Shown here: one piece after another, positions 35,961 to 44,551 of the stretch
Position numbering within the stretch: position 1 is the stretch's first letter
Layout of the letters: each line of letters begins with the position of its first letter
NCBI RefSeq assembly: GCF_014650955.1
Contig: NZ_BMVY01000002.1
Location: forward strand, 1-64,000
DNA from: Streptomyces tauricus
GTDB lineage: Bacteria; Actinomycetota; Actinomycetes; Streptomycetales; Streptomycetaceae
Direction: 5' to 3'
Length of the DNA stretch: 64,000 nucleotides
Notes under the pieces: generated by a model
What the model was told of the DNA's origin: nothing
Seen by the model: the letters and a program-made list of their open reading frames with translations, nothing else
Database searches by the model: none
Made by a program: the position numbers and the translations under genes

Positions 35961-37685
35961 CTACTTCACCGAGACCTGCGAGATGTCCAGCACCCCGGTC
36001 CAGTCGCTGATCACGATGTTCTTGACGTCCTTGCCGTACAGGCGCTTGTAGACCGGGTGGAACAGCGGCACGGTCAGCGCCTGCTCGCCGATCTTCTTGT
36101 CGAGCGCGCCCCAGCGGGTGGCGGCCTCGTCGAGGTCGGTCAGCTTGTTGATCGCGTCGATCTCGGCGTTGACCGACTTGTCGTCGAGGAAGCCGGTGTT
36201 GAAGTTGGCGCCGTCCTTCACGATCTGCCGGCCGTCGAAGATCGGGGCGAGGAAGGGACCGCCCGAGGGCCAGTCGGCACCCCAGTGCGCGAGGAAGAAG
36301 CCGGGCTCCGTCCTGGCGTTGTGGATCTTGTCGCTGTAGTCGTTGTCCTCCAGGCCCTGGAGCTTGACGGTGATGCCGGCCTTCTTCAGGGCGTCCTGGA
36401 TGGCGGTGGCTATCTCCGGGCTGGTCTCGAAGTCCTTGGCGTTGGAATGGGTGAGCGTGACGGTCAGGCCCTTGGCGTGCCCGGCCTCCTTCAGCAGTTC
36501 CTTCGCCTTGGCCGCGTTGCCGGACTTGCCCGCCGGGAAGTGGTCGTACGGCGTGTAGCCGAAGGACTTCTGGTTCGGCAGGTACGTCGTCGCGGCCTCG
36601 GCCAGCGAGGACCCGCCCGCCGCGTTGATCACGGAGGAGCGGTCGACGGCGTACGAGATCGCCTGGCGCACCTTCGGGTCGTCGAACGGCTTCACCTTCG
36701 GGTTGAAGGCGATGTAGTTCGTGTAGCCGAAGTGCCCGGTGCCGACCCGCGCGGCCAGCTCCTTGTCACCGCTGACCTTGGCGAGTTCGGCGGGTCCGAG
36801 GTTCGTGTCGGTGGTGACGGCGGCGGCGTCCGTGCCCTGGGACGAGGACAGCCGCTGGTTGATGACGGACGAGTCGAGCCCGGAGCGTACGTCGATCTTG
36901 TCGGGGTACGCCTTGCGCTCGGCGTCCGTCGACGCGGACCAGTGCGTATTGCGCTCCAGGGTCAGCCGCTCGCCGTCGTTCTCGTTCTCGACGACCTTGT
37001 ACGGGCCGGACGAGACCGGGTGCTCCTCGTACTTCGTACCGGTGTCCTTGGCCTTCGGGACGGGCGCGAACTGCGTCTGCGTGGCGAGGTACGGGAACTC
37101 GCCCTCGGGCTTGTTCAGGCGGAAGACGATGGTCCGCTCGTCGGGCGTCTCGATGGATTCGAGGCCCTTCTTGTCCTTGTAGGGCCCCTGGTAGTCGGCC
37201 CCGCCGATCAGCCAGTCCCGCAGGTAGGGCGCGCCGCCGGACAGTTCGGCCGCGAAGGACCGCTCGATGCCGTACTTGATGTCGGCCGAGGTGATCGCGC
37301 TGCCGTCCTCGTACGTGAGGCCCTTCTTCAGCGTGTACGTCCACACGGTCGCGTTCTCGCTGGGTCTGCCGGTGTCCGTGGCGAGGTCGGGGACGACCTT
37401 GGAACCCTCCGCCCCGTCCTCGCGGTTGCGCGTGGTGAGCGTACGGAAGACGAGCGACGGGACGTTGCCGCCGCCGGAGGTGTAGAGCCGGGCGGGGTCG
37501 AAGTCCTGCTGCGGGTTGGAGTTCAGGACCGTGAGGGTGCCGCCCTTGGCCGGCTTCGCGTCGGCGCCGCCGGACGAGGCCTTGGCATCGTTGTCCTCCG
37601 GCCCGCAGGCGACGGCACCCGCTGCCACGGCGAGGCTGACGGATACGGCGGCCAGACGGCGCGCTCTGACGGACGAATGACGCAT
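35961..37685 (-). CDS. Family 5 extracellular solute-binding lipoprotein
   Basis: 574-aa substrate receptor of the peptide ABC transporter. The signal peptide ends in AGAVAC (Cys near residue 27), marking a lipoprotein. SBP family 5 landmarks are DFDPARLYTSGGGNV, a WTYTLKKGLTYEDGSAITSADIKYGIER block (about residues 125-155) and KVRQAISYAVDRSSVIN (near residue 340). The ATG at 37683-37685 is chosen over upstream codons because it starts the Arg-rich signal sequence. It follows a long leader with a Cys-containing leader peptide and a perfect palindrome, suggesting regulated expression. Confidence 0.9.
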   Translation of the reverse strand: MRHSSVRARRLAAVSVSLAVAAGAVACGPEDNDAKASSGGADAKPAKGGTLTVLNSNPQQDFDPARLYTSGGGNVPSLVFRTLTTRNREDGAEGSKVVPDLATDTGRPSENATVWTYTLKKGLTYEDGSAITSADIKYGIERSFAAELSGGAPYLRDWLIGGADYQGPYKDKKGLESIETPDERTIVFRLNKPEGEFPYLATQTQFAPVPKAKDTGTKYEEHPVSSGPYKVVENENDGERLTLERNTHWSASTDAERKAYPDKIDVRSGLDSSVINQRLSSSQGTDAAAVTTDTNLGPAELAKVSGDKELAARVGTGHFGYTNYIAFNPKVKPFDDPKVRQAISYAVDRSSVINAAGGSSLAEAATTYLPNQKSFGYTPYDHFPAGKSGNAAKAKELLKEAGHAKGLTVTLTHSNAKDFETSPEIATAIQDALKKAGITVKLQGLEDNDYSDKIHNARTEPGFFLAHWGADWPSGGPFLAPIFDGRQIVKDGANFNTGFLDDKSVNAEIDAINKLTDLDEAATRWGALDKKIGEQALTVPLFHPVYKRLYGKDVKNIVISDWTGVLDISQVSVK

Positions 37686-37814
37686 GGGAGGAAACCCCTC
37701 GGAGAATTCGGCGAATACCGCACGCGAACAGAGCGCGGTGTGAGGAAGAAATCGCGGAAATCGCCCCGAGGGCACGCCGGCACGAGAGCACGAAGGCACT
37801 CCGGAAAGCATCCG

Positions 37815-37834
37815 GGCACCGTAATTACGGTGCC
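37815..37834. promoter_or_regulatory. Perfect 20-bp palindrome between leader peptide and binding-protein gene
   Basis: GGCACCGTAATTACGGTGCC is fully self-complementary with no loop, 130 nt upstream of the binding-protein ATG and 58 nt downstream of the leader-peptide stop. A dimeric regulator operator or an RNA hairpin in the leader are both possible. No U-run follows on the transcribed strand. Confidence 0.5.
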
Positions 37835-37891
37835 GGTGCCGGGGGTGCCGGTGAAAAACGAGAGAACGCCGACGCGCGCCGGGGGCGGAGG

Positions 37892-37984
37892 TCAGCGACA
37901 GTGAATGTCGGCCACGCAGAGCGCGGTCACGCCGAACAGCGCCAGCTCAAGGGCTGCGCGTGCGGAGATGTGACGAGGCGACAT
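37892..37984 (-). CDS. Leaderless Cys-containing leader peptide of the ABC operon
   Basis: 30-codon frame beginning MSPRHISARAALELALF and ending CVADIHCR, with Cys codons at positions 23 and 29. Its ATG is 7 nt past a CATATT -10 with a perfect TTGACA -35, so the transcript should start at the ATG. It resembles the short Arg/His-plus-Cys leader peptides found upstream of Streptomyces sulfur-metabolism operons. That suggests cysteine-dependent attenuation, and a sulfur-containing peptide or compound as transporter substrate. Inferred; no Shine-Dalgarno is present. Confidence 0.55.
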   Translation of the reverse strand: MSPRHISARAALELALFGVTALCVADIHCR

Positions 37985-37991
37985 GCGAGAA

Positions 37992-38020
37992 AATATGAAG
38001 GAACTTTCCCCGCCTGTCAA
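37992..38020 (-). promoter_or_regulatory. Strong sigma-HrdB type promoter of the leader peptide/ABC operon
   Basis: TTGACA (38020-38015), a 17-nt spacer, then CATATT (37997-37992), followed 7 nt later by the leader-peptide ATG. It is among the best housekeeping promoter matches in the window. Confidence 0.7.
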
Positions 38021-38085
38021 TGTGGGCCGTCCGTCTCCCGGCCGGCCCCGGGCCGCCGTCCCGACCGCCCCCGCGGCGCTCCCGC

Positions 38086-39870
38086 TCAACTCGACGGGAA
38101 GGGCCAGGGGTTGGGCCGGCACTTGATCCCGTCGTGGTCCAGGAACTTGGTCTGCTGCTGCATGACGGGGGCGAGCCCGCCGTCGACACTGCAGCTCACA
38201 TGCCCGTACCCGAGCCGGTGCCCCACCTCGTGATTGATCAGCATCTGCCGGTACGAGTACATCTTGTCCCCGTACGTCTCGGAGCCCTGGGCCCAGCGAT
38301 ACGCGTTGATCATCACGCGGTCGGTGGCGGCCGAGTCGCAGGAGACGTTGTCCTGGGTGGTGTCGAGACCCGACTTGGCGCACCAGAAAGCGGTGGTGCC
38401 GGGACTGGCGAGCGTGATGACGAAGTCGGGCTTTCCGGAGGAAATCCGCTCGAAGGTACGGCCGCCGTCGTGCGCCCAACTCCGCTTGTCGTTCAGGGTT
38501 TTCTGCACGGCCTGCGCGAAGAGCTTTCCGTCGAGGCCGAGGGATTTCTCCACGTCGACGCGGTAGGTGAATTTCTGTCCGGCTCCCGGCGCCTTGTCGA
38601 AGCCGGGGATCGCGTCGAATTTCCCGCCGCCCTCGAGTGTGGGTGCCAGGGGGTAATTCGCCGCCATCTGCTGGGCGTACGAGAGCGTCACCGCGCGCGG
38701 TTTCGTGGAGGGCGCGGGTCGCTTGTCGGTGCGCGACGCGGAGTCCTTGGCCTCCCGGTCGGCGCCGCCGGCCGCCTGTGAGCGCGCGGAGTCGTCCGTG
38801 TCACCGCCGGCGACCTGGCCCGCCACGACGACGGCCAGCACGGTGGTGACGGCCGCGGCCGCGATGCCGGTGAAGGTTCGCCCCTTGCCGCCCTTGGTCT
38901 TCTCCGGCCGGGTGTCCTCGGTCTCCGGGGTCTCCGGCTCCTGGGACGGCTTCTTGTGCTCGACTTCCTCGTCCCAGTCGGTGACCGGGGCGAAGGGGTC
39001 CGCGCGCAGCGCCGCCGCCGCGGGTGTGGCAGCCCGCGGTGCGAACTGGTCGTCGCTGCCGCCGCCCTGGCCGTTCGCCCCGTCCGCGCCGAACGCGTCC
39101 ACGTAGGCCTGGCGCGGGCCGCCGGCTCCCGCCGCGCCCGGCGCGTACCGCTGCCCGGGGATCGACATTCCTGGCCGGTCGCGCGGCGCTCCCTGGCCCG
39201 GCCCGCGCGGCGGCCCTTGCGGGGACGCCTGCGGTACGCCCGCTCCGGCTCCGGAGCCGACTGCGGCCCCGTACCCGGTGGCCGTCCTCGCCGCGCCCCA
39301 GCCGCCGCCCGCCTCACGCTGCTCGGGGTGCCCGCCGCGGACACGGGGCATGCCGTGGGCCGGGGTGCCGTCGGCGTTTCGCGGCGCGCCCTGCGCCGGA
39401 TCACCACCGGCCAACCGCGGAAAGCCATGAGCCGGGGTGCCGTCCGGGAGTCGCGGGAACCCGTGCGCCGGGGTGCCGTCCGGCAGCCGGGGGAATCCAT
39501 GGGCGGGGGTCCCGTCCTGAAGACGGGGGAACCCGTGAGCGGGCGTCCCGTCGGGAAGCCGCGGGAATCCGTGCCCGGGCGCGCCTCCCTGCCCCTGGCC
39601 TGGCATGCCTCCGGGGCCTTGCGGAACCCATCCGTCCGGCAGACGGGGCACCCCCCGAGCGGGTGCCCCGTCCATCGGCGTCATCGGTCCCGCCTGCGAG
39701 GTCGGCGAGGTCGGTGTCATCGGCGGTGGCGCGGATCGCGGACCGCCCGGGGGCCGTCGGCGGCCCGCCGCCGCTGCCGTGGTCCCTGTCTCCGGCCGGG
39801 CAGCCGGAACGGCGGGAGGGTCGGCGGTATCGCCCTTGGGGGCGGGCCCGCGCCGGCTGTGACGTCCCAC
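38086..39870 (-). CDS. DUF3152 membrane-anchored metzincin-like protein
   Basis: 594 aa. The N-terminal half is disordered and holds about seven 12-residue repeats (DGTPAHGFPRLP type, nt 39337-39585). One transmembrane helix (TGIAAAAVTTVLAVVVAGQVAG, near residue 335) precedes an external C-terminal domain. That domain carries NHEVGHRLGYGH, an HExxHxxGxxH zinc motif of metzincin proteases, shortly before the end. DUF3152 proteins are conserved in actinobacteria next to moeB and TetR genes (Rv3207c type), with unknown substrate. The start of the next gene upstream is only 8 nt away, so it is probably cotranscribed with the alpha/beta hydrolase. Confidence 0.83.
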   Translation of the reverse strand: MGRHSRRGPAPKGDTADPPAVPAARPETGTTAAAAGRRRPPGGPRSAPPPMTPTSPTSQAGPMTPMDGAPARGVPRLPDGWVPQGPGGMPGQGQGGAPGHGFPRLPDGTPAHGFPRLQDGTPAHGFPRLPDGTPAHGFPRLPDGTPAHGFPRLAGGDPAQGAPRNADGTPAHGMPRVRGGHPEQREAGGGWGAARTATGYGAAVGSGAGAGVPQASPQGPPRGPGQGAPRDRPGMSIPGQRYAPGAAGAGGPRQAYVDAFGADGANGQGGGSDDQFAPRAATPAAAALRADPFAPVTDWDEEVEHKKPSQEPETPETEDTRPEKTKGGKGRTFTGIAAAAVTTVLAVVVAGQVAGGDTDDSARSQAAGGADREAKDSASRTDKRPAPSTKPRAVTLSYAQQMAANYPLAPTLEGGGKFDAIPGFDKAPGAGQKFTYRVDVEKSLGLDGKLFAQAVQKTLNDKRSWAHDGGRTFERISSGKPDFVITLASPGTTAFWCAKSGLDTTQDNVSCDSAATDRVMINAYRWAQGSETYGDKMYSYRQMLINHEVGHRLGYGHVSCSVDGGLAPVMQQQTKFLDHDGIKCRPNPWPFPSS

Positions 39871-39878
39871 GTCCCGCT

Positions 39879-40868
39879 TCAGCTCCTCGCGCCGGTAGCA
39901 CCGGTGTCGGTCAACTTGCCTGTGTCCGCGAGGAGTTCGCGGAAGGCCGTGGCCATGGTCTCCGGATACTCCATCATCGCCACATGCCCCGCGTCAGGCA
40001 ATGTCAGCAACCGCGAGTCCCTGAACGCACGCGCCGCGCGCTGGGCCATACGGTACGAGACGAGCTGATCGCGGCCTCCGTAGACCAGAAGTGTAGGCGC
40101 GAGCACCCGCTCGGCCTGGCGCCACAGTCCGTGCTGGCCACCCAGGGTGTACGCGTTCACGATGCCGCGCGCCGAGCGCGCCATGACGTCCCAGAAGTAG
40201 GGAAGGGCGAGCCGCCGCTCCATCTCCTCGACCGCGTTGCGGAGCCCTTCGTCCGTCACCATGCCGGGATCCCCGTAACAGAGCGCGGTGACGCCCCGTA
40301 CGCGCTGCTCGGCGGTCCAGCCCTTGGTGAAACGGGTGAACAGGGCCGCCACACCGGGCAGGGCGAGGAGCGCCGTCGGTACCGCGCTGCGCTGCACCCG
40401 CAGTTCCGGGAGCGCCGGTGAGACGAGGGTGAGCGTGCGGACGAGATCAGGCCGTACCGCGGCCACGCGCGTCGAAATGGCGCCGCCCAGCGAGTTCCCG
40501 AAGAGGTGCACGGGTCCGCGCTCGGCCGCGTCGAGATAGCGGATGACCGCGCGGGCGTGTCCGGTCACCGAGTAGTCGCCGTCGTCCGGCGGCGGCGAGT
40601 CGCCGAAGCCCGGCAGATCGAGGGCCTCGCTGTCCACCAGTCCGTCGAGGAGCGGCATCAGCGCCGACCAGTTCTGCGAGGAACCGCCCAGGCCGTGCAC
40701 GTACAGGGCGGGCGGCAGTCCCTCCCGGGCCGGCGGCCTCGAACGGACCGTCAGCGTGATCCCGGGGAGCCCGACCGTGCGCAGCCGCTCCCCCGCCGCC
40801 ACCCGGACGGAACTGACCTTCGGCGCGACGGAGGTGGCCAGCACTGACGGCAGTTCGGTCGAAGACAT
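39879..40868 (-). CDS. Alpha/beta hydrolase
   Basis: 329-aa alpha/beta hydrolase. The oxyanion region HGLGGSSQNW, nucleophile motif GNSLGGA (Ser near residue 147), acid in YGGRDQLVS and catalytic His in DAGHVAMME are all present. Similar to esterases/lipases found in the same neighbourhood of mycobacterial genomes. The ATG at 40866-40868 is the natural start, and the gene is 8 nt from the DUF3152 gene. Substrate unknown. Confidence 0.85.
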   Translation of the reverse strand: MSSTELPSVLATSVAPKVSSVRVAAGERLRTVGLPGITLTVRSRPPAREGLPPALYVHGLGGSSQNWSALMPLLDGLVDSEALDLPGFGDSPPPDDGDYSVTGHARAVIRYLDAAERGPVHLFGNSLGGAISTRVAAVRPDLVRTLTLVSPALPELRVQRSAVPTALLALPGVAALFTRFTKGWTAEQRVRGVTALCYGDPGMVTDEGLRNAVEEMERRLALPYFWDVMARSARGIVNAYTLGGQHGLWRQAERVLAPTLLVYGGRDQLVSYRMAQRAARAFRDSRLLTLPDAGHVAMMEYPETMATAFRELLADTGKLTDTGATGARS

Positions 40869-41038
40869 GCAGCAATGTTACGAGACGATCACGCGCTGGA
40901 TCGTGTGTTCGCCGTCACAGGAACAGGCCACGGCCCAGCTGATCGCGTAGCGCCCCCCTCCCAGGTCTCATAGGCTTCGTGAACGAGGGCACTCGTACCA
41001 GCGCAAGAGCGCACTCGCACCGCTCGGGAAGAGGACAT

Positions 41039-41263
41039 ATGACTGTCGACCCCACCGACCCCGAGGCATTTGAGGACACGGACGACACCGGCGCGACCGA
41101 GATCGGCGTGGAGGCCCCCGAGGCCGACGCCGCCGAGCAGCAGGCGGACCTCGCCCCCCGGCGGGACGATCCGCTGACCGACGCGGACCCGGACAGCGCC
41201 AGCGAGGGAGACCTCGCCGAACAGGCCAGAGTCGTGGAACTCGACGAGGACGACTATCGGTGA
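41039..41263 (+). CDS. Small acidic hypothetical protein
   Basis: 74-aa strongly acidic, low-complexity protein (MTVDPTDPEAFEDTDDTGAT, ending VVELDEDDYR). The ATG at 41039-41041 follows GAAGAGGA. No domain recognised; the composition suggests an unfolded protein or a partner of a basic protein. It is divergent from the alpha/beta hydrolase and precedes a TetR regulator. Confidence 0.7.
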   Translation: MTVDPTDPEAFEDTDDTGATEIGVEAPEADAAEQQADLAPRRDDPLTDADPDSASEGDLAEQARVVELDEDDYR

Positions 41264-41480
41264 ACCGGCCCCGGGCGGTCCCGACGACCGCCCGGACCGC
41301 CGTTCCCGGGCACGTACCGGGAACCCCATGGGCCCGCCATGACCCCCTATGGCGCGATCTGCACGGTTTCACCGGCGTCCGGTCAGTGAAATTCTCCGCT
41401 CGCACCGCGCACACCACGGTTACCGAAAAGTACGATGGCCGCGCGGCGCTCACCGCATGTGGACGATTTTGGGAGGCGGC

Positions 41481-42122
41481 GTGACAGCCATCGAGCAGAC
41501 AGAGGCGGCACGCCCGCGGGGCACACGCCTGCCGCGCCGTGCCCGACGCAACCAGCTCCTCGGCGCCGCCCAGGAAGTGTTCGTTGCTCAGGGATATCAC
41601 TCGGCCGCGATGGACGACATCGCCGAACGCGCGGGCGTCAGCAAGCCGGTGCTCTACCAGCACTTCCCCGGCAAGCTCGACCTCTACCTTGCCCTGCTTG
41701 ACCAGCACTGCGAGTCACTGCTGCACGCCGTACGGACCGCGCTGGCGTCCACCTCGGACAACAGCCTGCGCGTCCGGGCCACCATGGACGCCTATTTCGC
41801 GTACGTGGAGGACGAGGGCGGCGCCTTCCGGCTGGTCTTCGAGTCGGACCTGACGAACGAGCCCGCGGTGCGCGAGCGGGTCGACAAGGTCACGTTCGAG
41901 TGCGCCGAGGCGATCTGCGAGGTCATCGCGGAGGACACCGGTCTGTCGAAGGCCGAGTCCATGCTGCTCGCCTCGGGCCTGGGCGGACTCGCCCAGGTGG
42001 TGGCCCGCTCCTGGCTGCACAGCGACCGCAGCGTGCCGCGCGAGCAGGCGGTGCAGCTGCTGACCTCGCTGGCGTGGCGGGGCATCGCGGGTTTCCCCCT
42101 GCACGGCAGCGAGCACCACTGA
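41481..42122 (+). CDS. TetR-family transcriptional regulator
   Basis: 213 aa. The N-terminal helix-turn-helix is typical (RRNQLLGAAQEVFVAQGYHSAAMDDIAERAGVSKPVLYQHFPGKLDLYLALL, residues about 22-75), followed by a ligand-binding domain (DAYFAYVEDEGGAFRLVFESDL). The GTG at 41481 has GGAGG 5 nt upstream; an ATG at 41457 is less likely. The order TetR, DUF3107, small membrane protein, ferritin-like, RhlE equals Rv3208-Rv3211 of M. tuberculosis. Targets unknown. Confidence 0.88.
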   Translation: MTAIEQTEAARPRGTRLPRRARRNQLLGAAQEVFVAQGYHSAAMDDIAERAGVSKPVLYQHFPGKLDLYLALLDQHCESLLHAVRTALASTSDNSLRVRATMDAYFAYVEDEGGAFRLVFESDLTNEPAVRERVDKVTFECAEAICEVIAEDTGLSKAESMLLASGLGGLAQVVARSWLHSDRSVPREQAVQLLTSLAWRGIAGFPLHGSEHH

Positions 42123-42287
42123 CCGCGGCCGGCCTCGGCGCGTCGGCGCCGACCGCCACTTTGTTCCCACCAGGTGTTCGCTCCTGGCGTTCTCGGGCGG
42201 AGCGTGTACGTCCCCTCACCGGGCTAATGTGTGCTGCGTACGGCGCGGAGACACGCGCACATCAGTGACCGTCGGAGGGACATAGCC

Positions 42288-42515
42288 GTGGAGGTCAAGA
42301 TCGGCGTGCAGCACGCGCCCCGCGAGATCGTTCTGGAGAGCGGTCAGACCCCGGAAGAGGTCGAGCGCGCGGTGTCCGAGGCGCTGGCAGGCAAGTCGCA
42401 GCTGCTCAGCCTCGTGGACGACCACGGCCGCAAGGTCCTGGTACCGGCGGACCGCCTCGCCTACGTGGAGCTCGGCGAGCCGACGACCCGCAAGGTGGGC
42501 TTCAGCGCCCTTTAG
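42288..42515 (+). CDS. DUF3107 (TB9.4-like) small protein
   Basis: 75-aa conserved actinobacterial protein (MEVKIGVQHAPREIVLESG...). Matches the TB9.4/DUF3107 family next to a TetR gene in mycobacteria; function unknown. GTG start at 42288-42290 with GGAGGG 8-9 nt upstream. It is followed directly by a strong terminator. Confidence 0.87.
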   Translation: MEVKIGVQHAPREIVLESGQTPEEVERAVSEALAGKSQLLSLVDDHGRKVLVPADRLAYVELGEPTTRKVGFSAL

Positions 42516-42544
42516 GGCGTAGGACGCTGTAGAGAAAACGGAAG

Positions 42545-42580
42545 AGGGGTCCGGAGGCCGATGGCCTCCGGGCCCCTTTT
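42545..42580 (+). terminator. Rho-independent terminator after the DUF3107 gene
   Basis: AGGGG-CCGGAGGCC pairs with GGCCTCCGG-CCCCT around GAT, followed by TTTT. One of the clearest intrinsic terminators in the window. Confidence 0.88.
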
Positions 42581-42725
42581 CCATGCCGTGTTCCGGTCCG
42601 CGCGCGATGTCCGCGCTTCACAGACGGAGCACAACTCATCCACACGGGAGGGTTGCATTCCGCAGGTCACGGGTAAGACGGGCTACGACCGAAGTGCACA
42701 CAGCCGTGCGGAAGGGACCCCCCTC

Positions 42726-42998
42726 ATGTTCTTGGAAGCGCTCGGCTCGGCCATCCTCGGTCTGGCACTGGCCTGGGCGGCGGCTCATCGCCTGCCGCAC
42801 CGCCTGCCGGTCCGCAGGCTCGTCCTCCCGACGGGCGCCGCGGGCGGCCTCTTCGGAGCCTTTCTGACCCACACCGCGCTGGGCGCCGTCGGCTTCCTGC
42901 CGGTGATGCTGGGCGCGGCAGCCGTGGCCGCGGCCTCCATCTCGCTCCTCCTACGCCCCGCGGGAAGACTCCACCGCCACCACTCGGCAACGGTATGA
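42726..42998 (+). CDS. Small two- to three-helix membrane protein
   Basis: 90 aa with an N-terminal helix (LEALGSAILGLALAWAAAHRL), a Gly-rich turn and further helices (GGLFGAFLTHTALGAVGFLPVMLGAAAVAAASISLLL). The ATG at 42726 is preceded by GGAAGGGA. Function unknown; a small membrane protein in the same place exists in mycobacteria (Rv3209 region). Confidence 0.7.
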   Translation: MFLEALGSAILGLALAWAAAHRLPHRLPVRRLVLPTGAAGGLFGAFLTHTALGAVGFLPVMLGAAAVAAASISLLLRPAGRLHRHHSATV

Positions 42999-43424
42999 CC
43001 CCAGACGACTGACCCCCGAAAAGGCCCCGTACGGGGCCTTTTCGGGGTCGCGAGAAACGCCACACCAAGCCCCCACAGCCGACGGGCGGCTTCTAGGGGC
43101 GCGGGGAACGGCGCACCCAGCCCCCACGGCCCGCAGCCGAACAACAGGGCGCTTTCAGGGCAGCCCCGACGGCCCCGAAGCCGAACACCGGCGGGCTTTC
43201 AGGGGCGCGGGGAACGGCGCAATCCCCCCACCCAACCGGCAGCCAAACACCAAGGGCCAGCGGGCCCCTGAGGGGGGCGGGGAACGGCGCACCCAGCCCC
43301 AGCGACCCCGCAGCCGAACACCGCAAGCCCAACCGACTTTCAGGGGCGCGGGGAACTGCGCAACAGCCCCACCGCCCCGCAGACCGCAGCCAACCCTCAC
43401 GGCAGCGAACCGAAGCCCAAACGC
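42999..43424. repeat. Intergenic block with four copies of the AGGGGCGCGGGGAAC repeat
   Basis: Four + oriented copies at 43095-43114, 43201-43220, 43271-43290 and 43342-43361, each with AGGGGCGCGGGGAACGGCGC or a close variant. Most are followed by a second conserved arm (ACCCAGCCCC...GCAGCCGAAC). No gene is visible here. The block separates a rightward from a leftward gene. A GGGGCCTT stem near 43022-43044 (AAAAGGCCCCGT/ACGGGGCCTTTT) is a probable terminator of the membrane-protein gene. Confidence 0.75.
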
Positions 43425-44162
43425 TCAGGCGGCCAGCCCCAGCGCGGCCATCCTCTTCGTGTGCGCCTCCGTGATCCGCGAGAACATCCGCCCCACCTCC
43501 GCGAGGTCGAACCCGTCCGCGACCCCGCCGACGAGCATCGTCGACAGCGCGTCCCGGTCGGCGACCACCCGCTGGGACTGCGACAACGCCTCCCCCATCA
43601 ACCGCCGCGCCCACAGCGCGAGCCGCCCACCCACCCGCGGATCCGCGTCGATGGCGGCCCGCACCTTCTCGATGGCGAACGACGCGTGCCCCGTGTCGTC
43701 GAGAACGGCCAGCACGAGCTGGCGCGTGTCGGCGTCGAGCCGCGCCGCGACCTCCCGGTAGAAGTCACTGGCGATCGAGTCGCCGACGTACGCCTTCACG
43801 AGCCCTTCCAGCCAGTCGGACGGCGCGGTCTGCTTGTGGAAGCCGTCGAGCGCGGCGACGAACGGCTCCATCGCCTGCGTCGGCTCCGCGCCGATCTCGG
43901 TCAGCCGGGCCCGCAACTGCTCGAAGTGGTGGAACTCGGCCGAGGCCATCTTCGCCAGTTCCGCCTTGTCCCCGAGCGTCGGCGCCAGCTTGGCGTCCTC
44001 CGCGAGCCGCTCGAACGCCGCCAGCTCCCCGTACGCGAGCGCGCCGATCAGATCCACGACCGCGGCACGGTACTGGGGGTCCACGGAGGCCTGGGCCCAG
44101 TCCTGGGCGGCGACTCCGGTGGGTTCGGCGGGTGCGTCGGAAGATTTGGCAGGCGTCGTCAT
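43425..44162 (-). CDS. Ferritin-like-fold protein
   Basis: 245-aa all-helical protein of the ferritin-like superfamily (Rv3210c type). Candidate metal ligands are in YGELAAFERLAEDA, EFHHFEQLRARL, DFYREVAARL and DDTGHASFAIEKV. Role unknown; homologues include tRNA-hydroxylase-like diiron folds. The ATG at 44160-44162 has no Shine-Dalgarno but a TATTGT box 7 nt upstream (44175-44170), fitting a leaderless message. Divergent from the DEAD-box helicase. Confidence 0.8.
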   Translation of the reverse strand: MTTPAKSSDAPAEPTGVAAQDWAQASVDPQYRAAVVDLIGALAYGELAAFERLAEDAKLAPTLGDKAELAKMASAEFHHFEQLRARLTEIGAEPTQAMEPFVAALDGFHKQTAPSDWLEGLVKAYVGDSIASDFYREVAARLDADTRQLVLAVLDDTGHASFAIEKVRAAIDADPRVGGRLALWARRLMGEALSQSQRVVADRDALSTMLVGGVADGFDLAEVGRMFSRITEAHTKRMAALGLAA

Positions 44163-44551
44163 GAAGCGCACAATAGCCCGCTCGCCGCACGGCGGAAGGC
44201 CCTGGTCAATCAGTGTGACGACGACTACGTGACCAAATCGGCCATCGCATATGCGCGGATCCGGGGTATGGTGGTAATGCGCCCGCTGAGTTGATCTACG
44301 TAACCCGGCGGATCCGCACGAATGAGGATGCCCGGTCGGTGGCCCGATCGGCTCCGACCCGACAGCCCTCTCGGCCCGTACGGCTCCATGCGTACGGCAT
44401 GCGGAGGGACCCTCAGCGGTACGAACGCTTGAGCGTCGGCAGTGGTCCCATGCCACCCGGCTGCTGGTCAATAGCAGCCGACGTCCCCGGCACGGTCCCC
44501 GACACGACCCCCGCGCTCGCCTCGCACCGCGTACACAGAAGAGGCAGCACC
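44163..44551. promoter_or_regulatory. Divergent promoter and long helicase leader
   Basis: 389-nt region between the ferritin-like gene and the DEAD-box gene. It holds the leftward TATTGT -10 and a rightward TATGGT box (44266-44271). Perfect inverted repeats GCGGATCCG (44255-44263) and CGGATCCGC (44309-44317) would form a stem early in the helicase leader RNA. Long structured leaders are usual for DEAD-box helicase genes. No gene of its own is evident. Confidence 0.45.

Noticed and set aside
43095..43361. CRISPR array
   Set aside because: Repeats are GC-rich, imperfect, in both orientations elsewhere, with irregular spacers and no cas genes.
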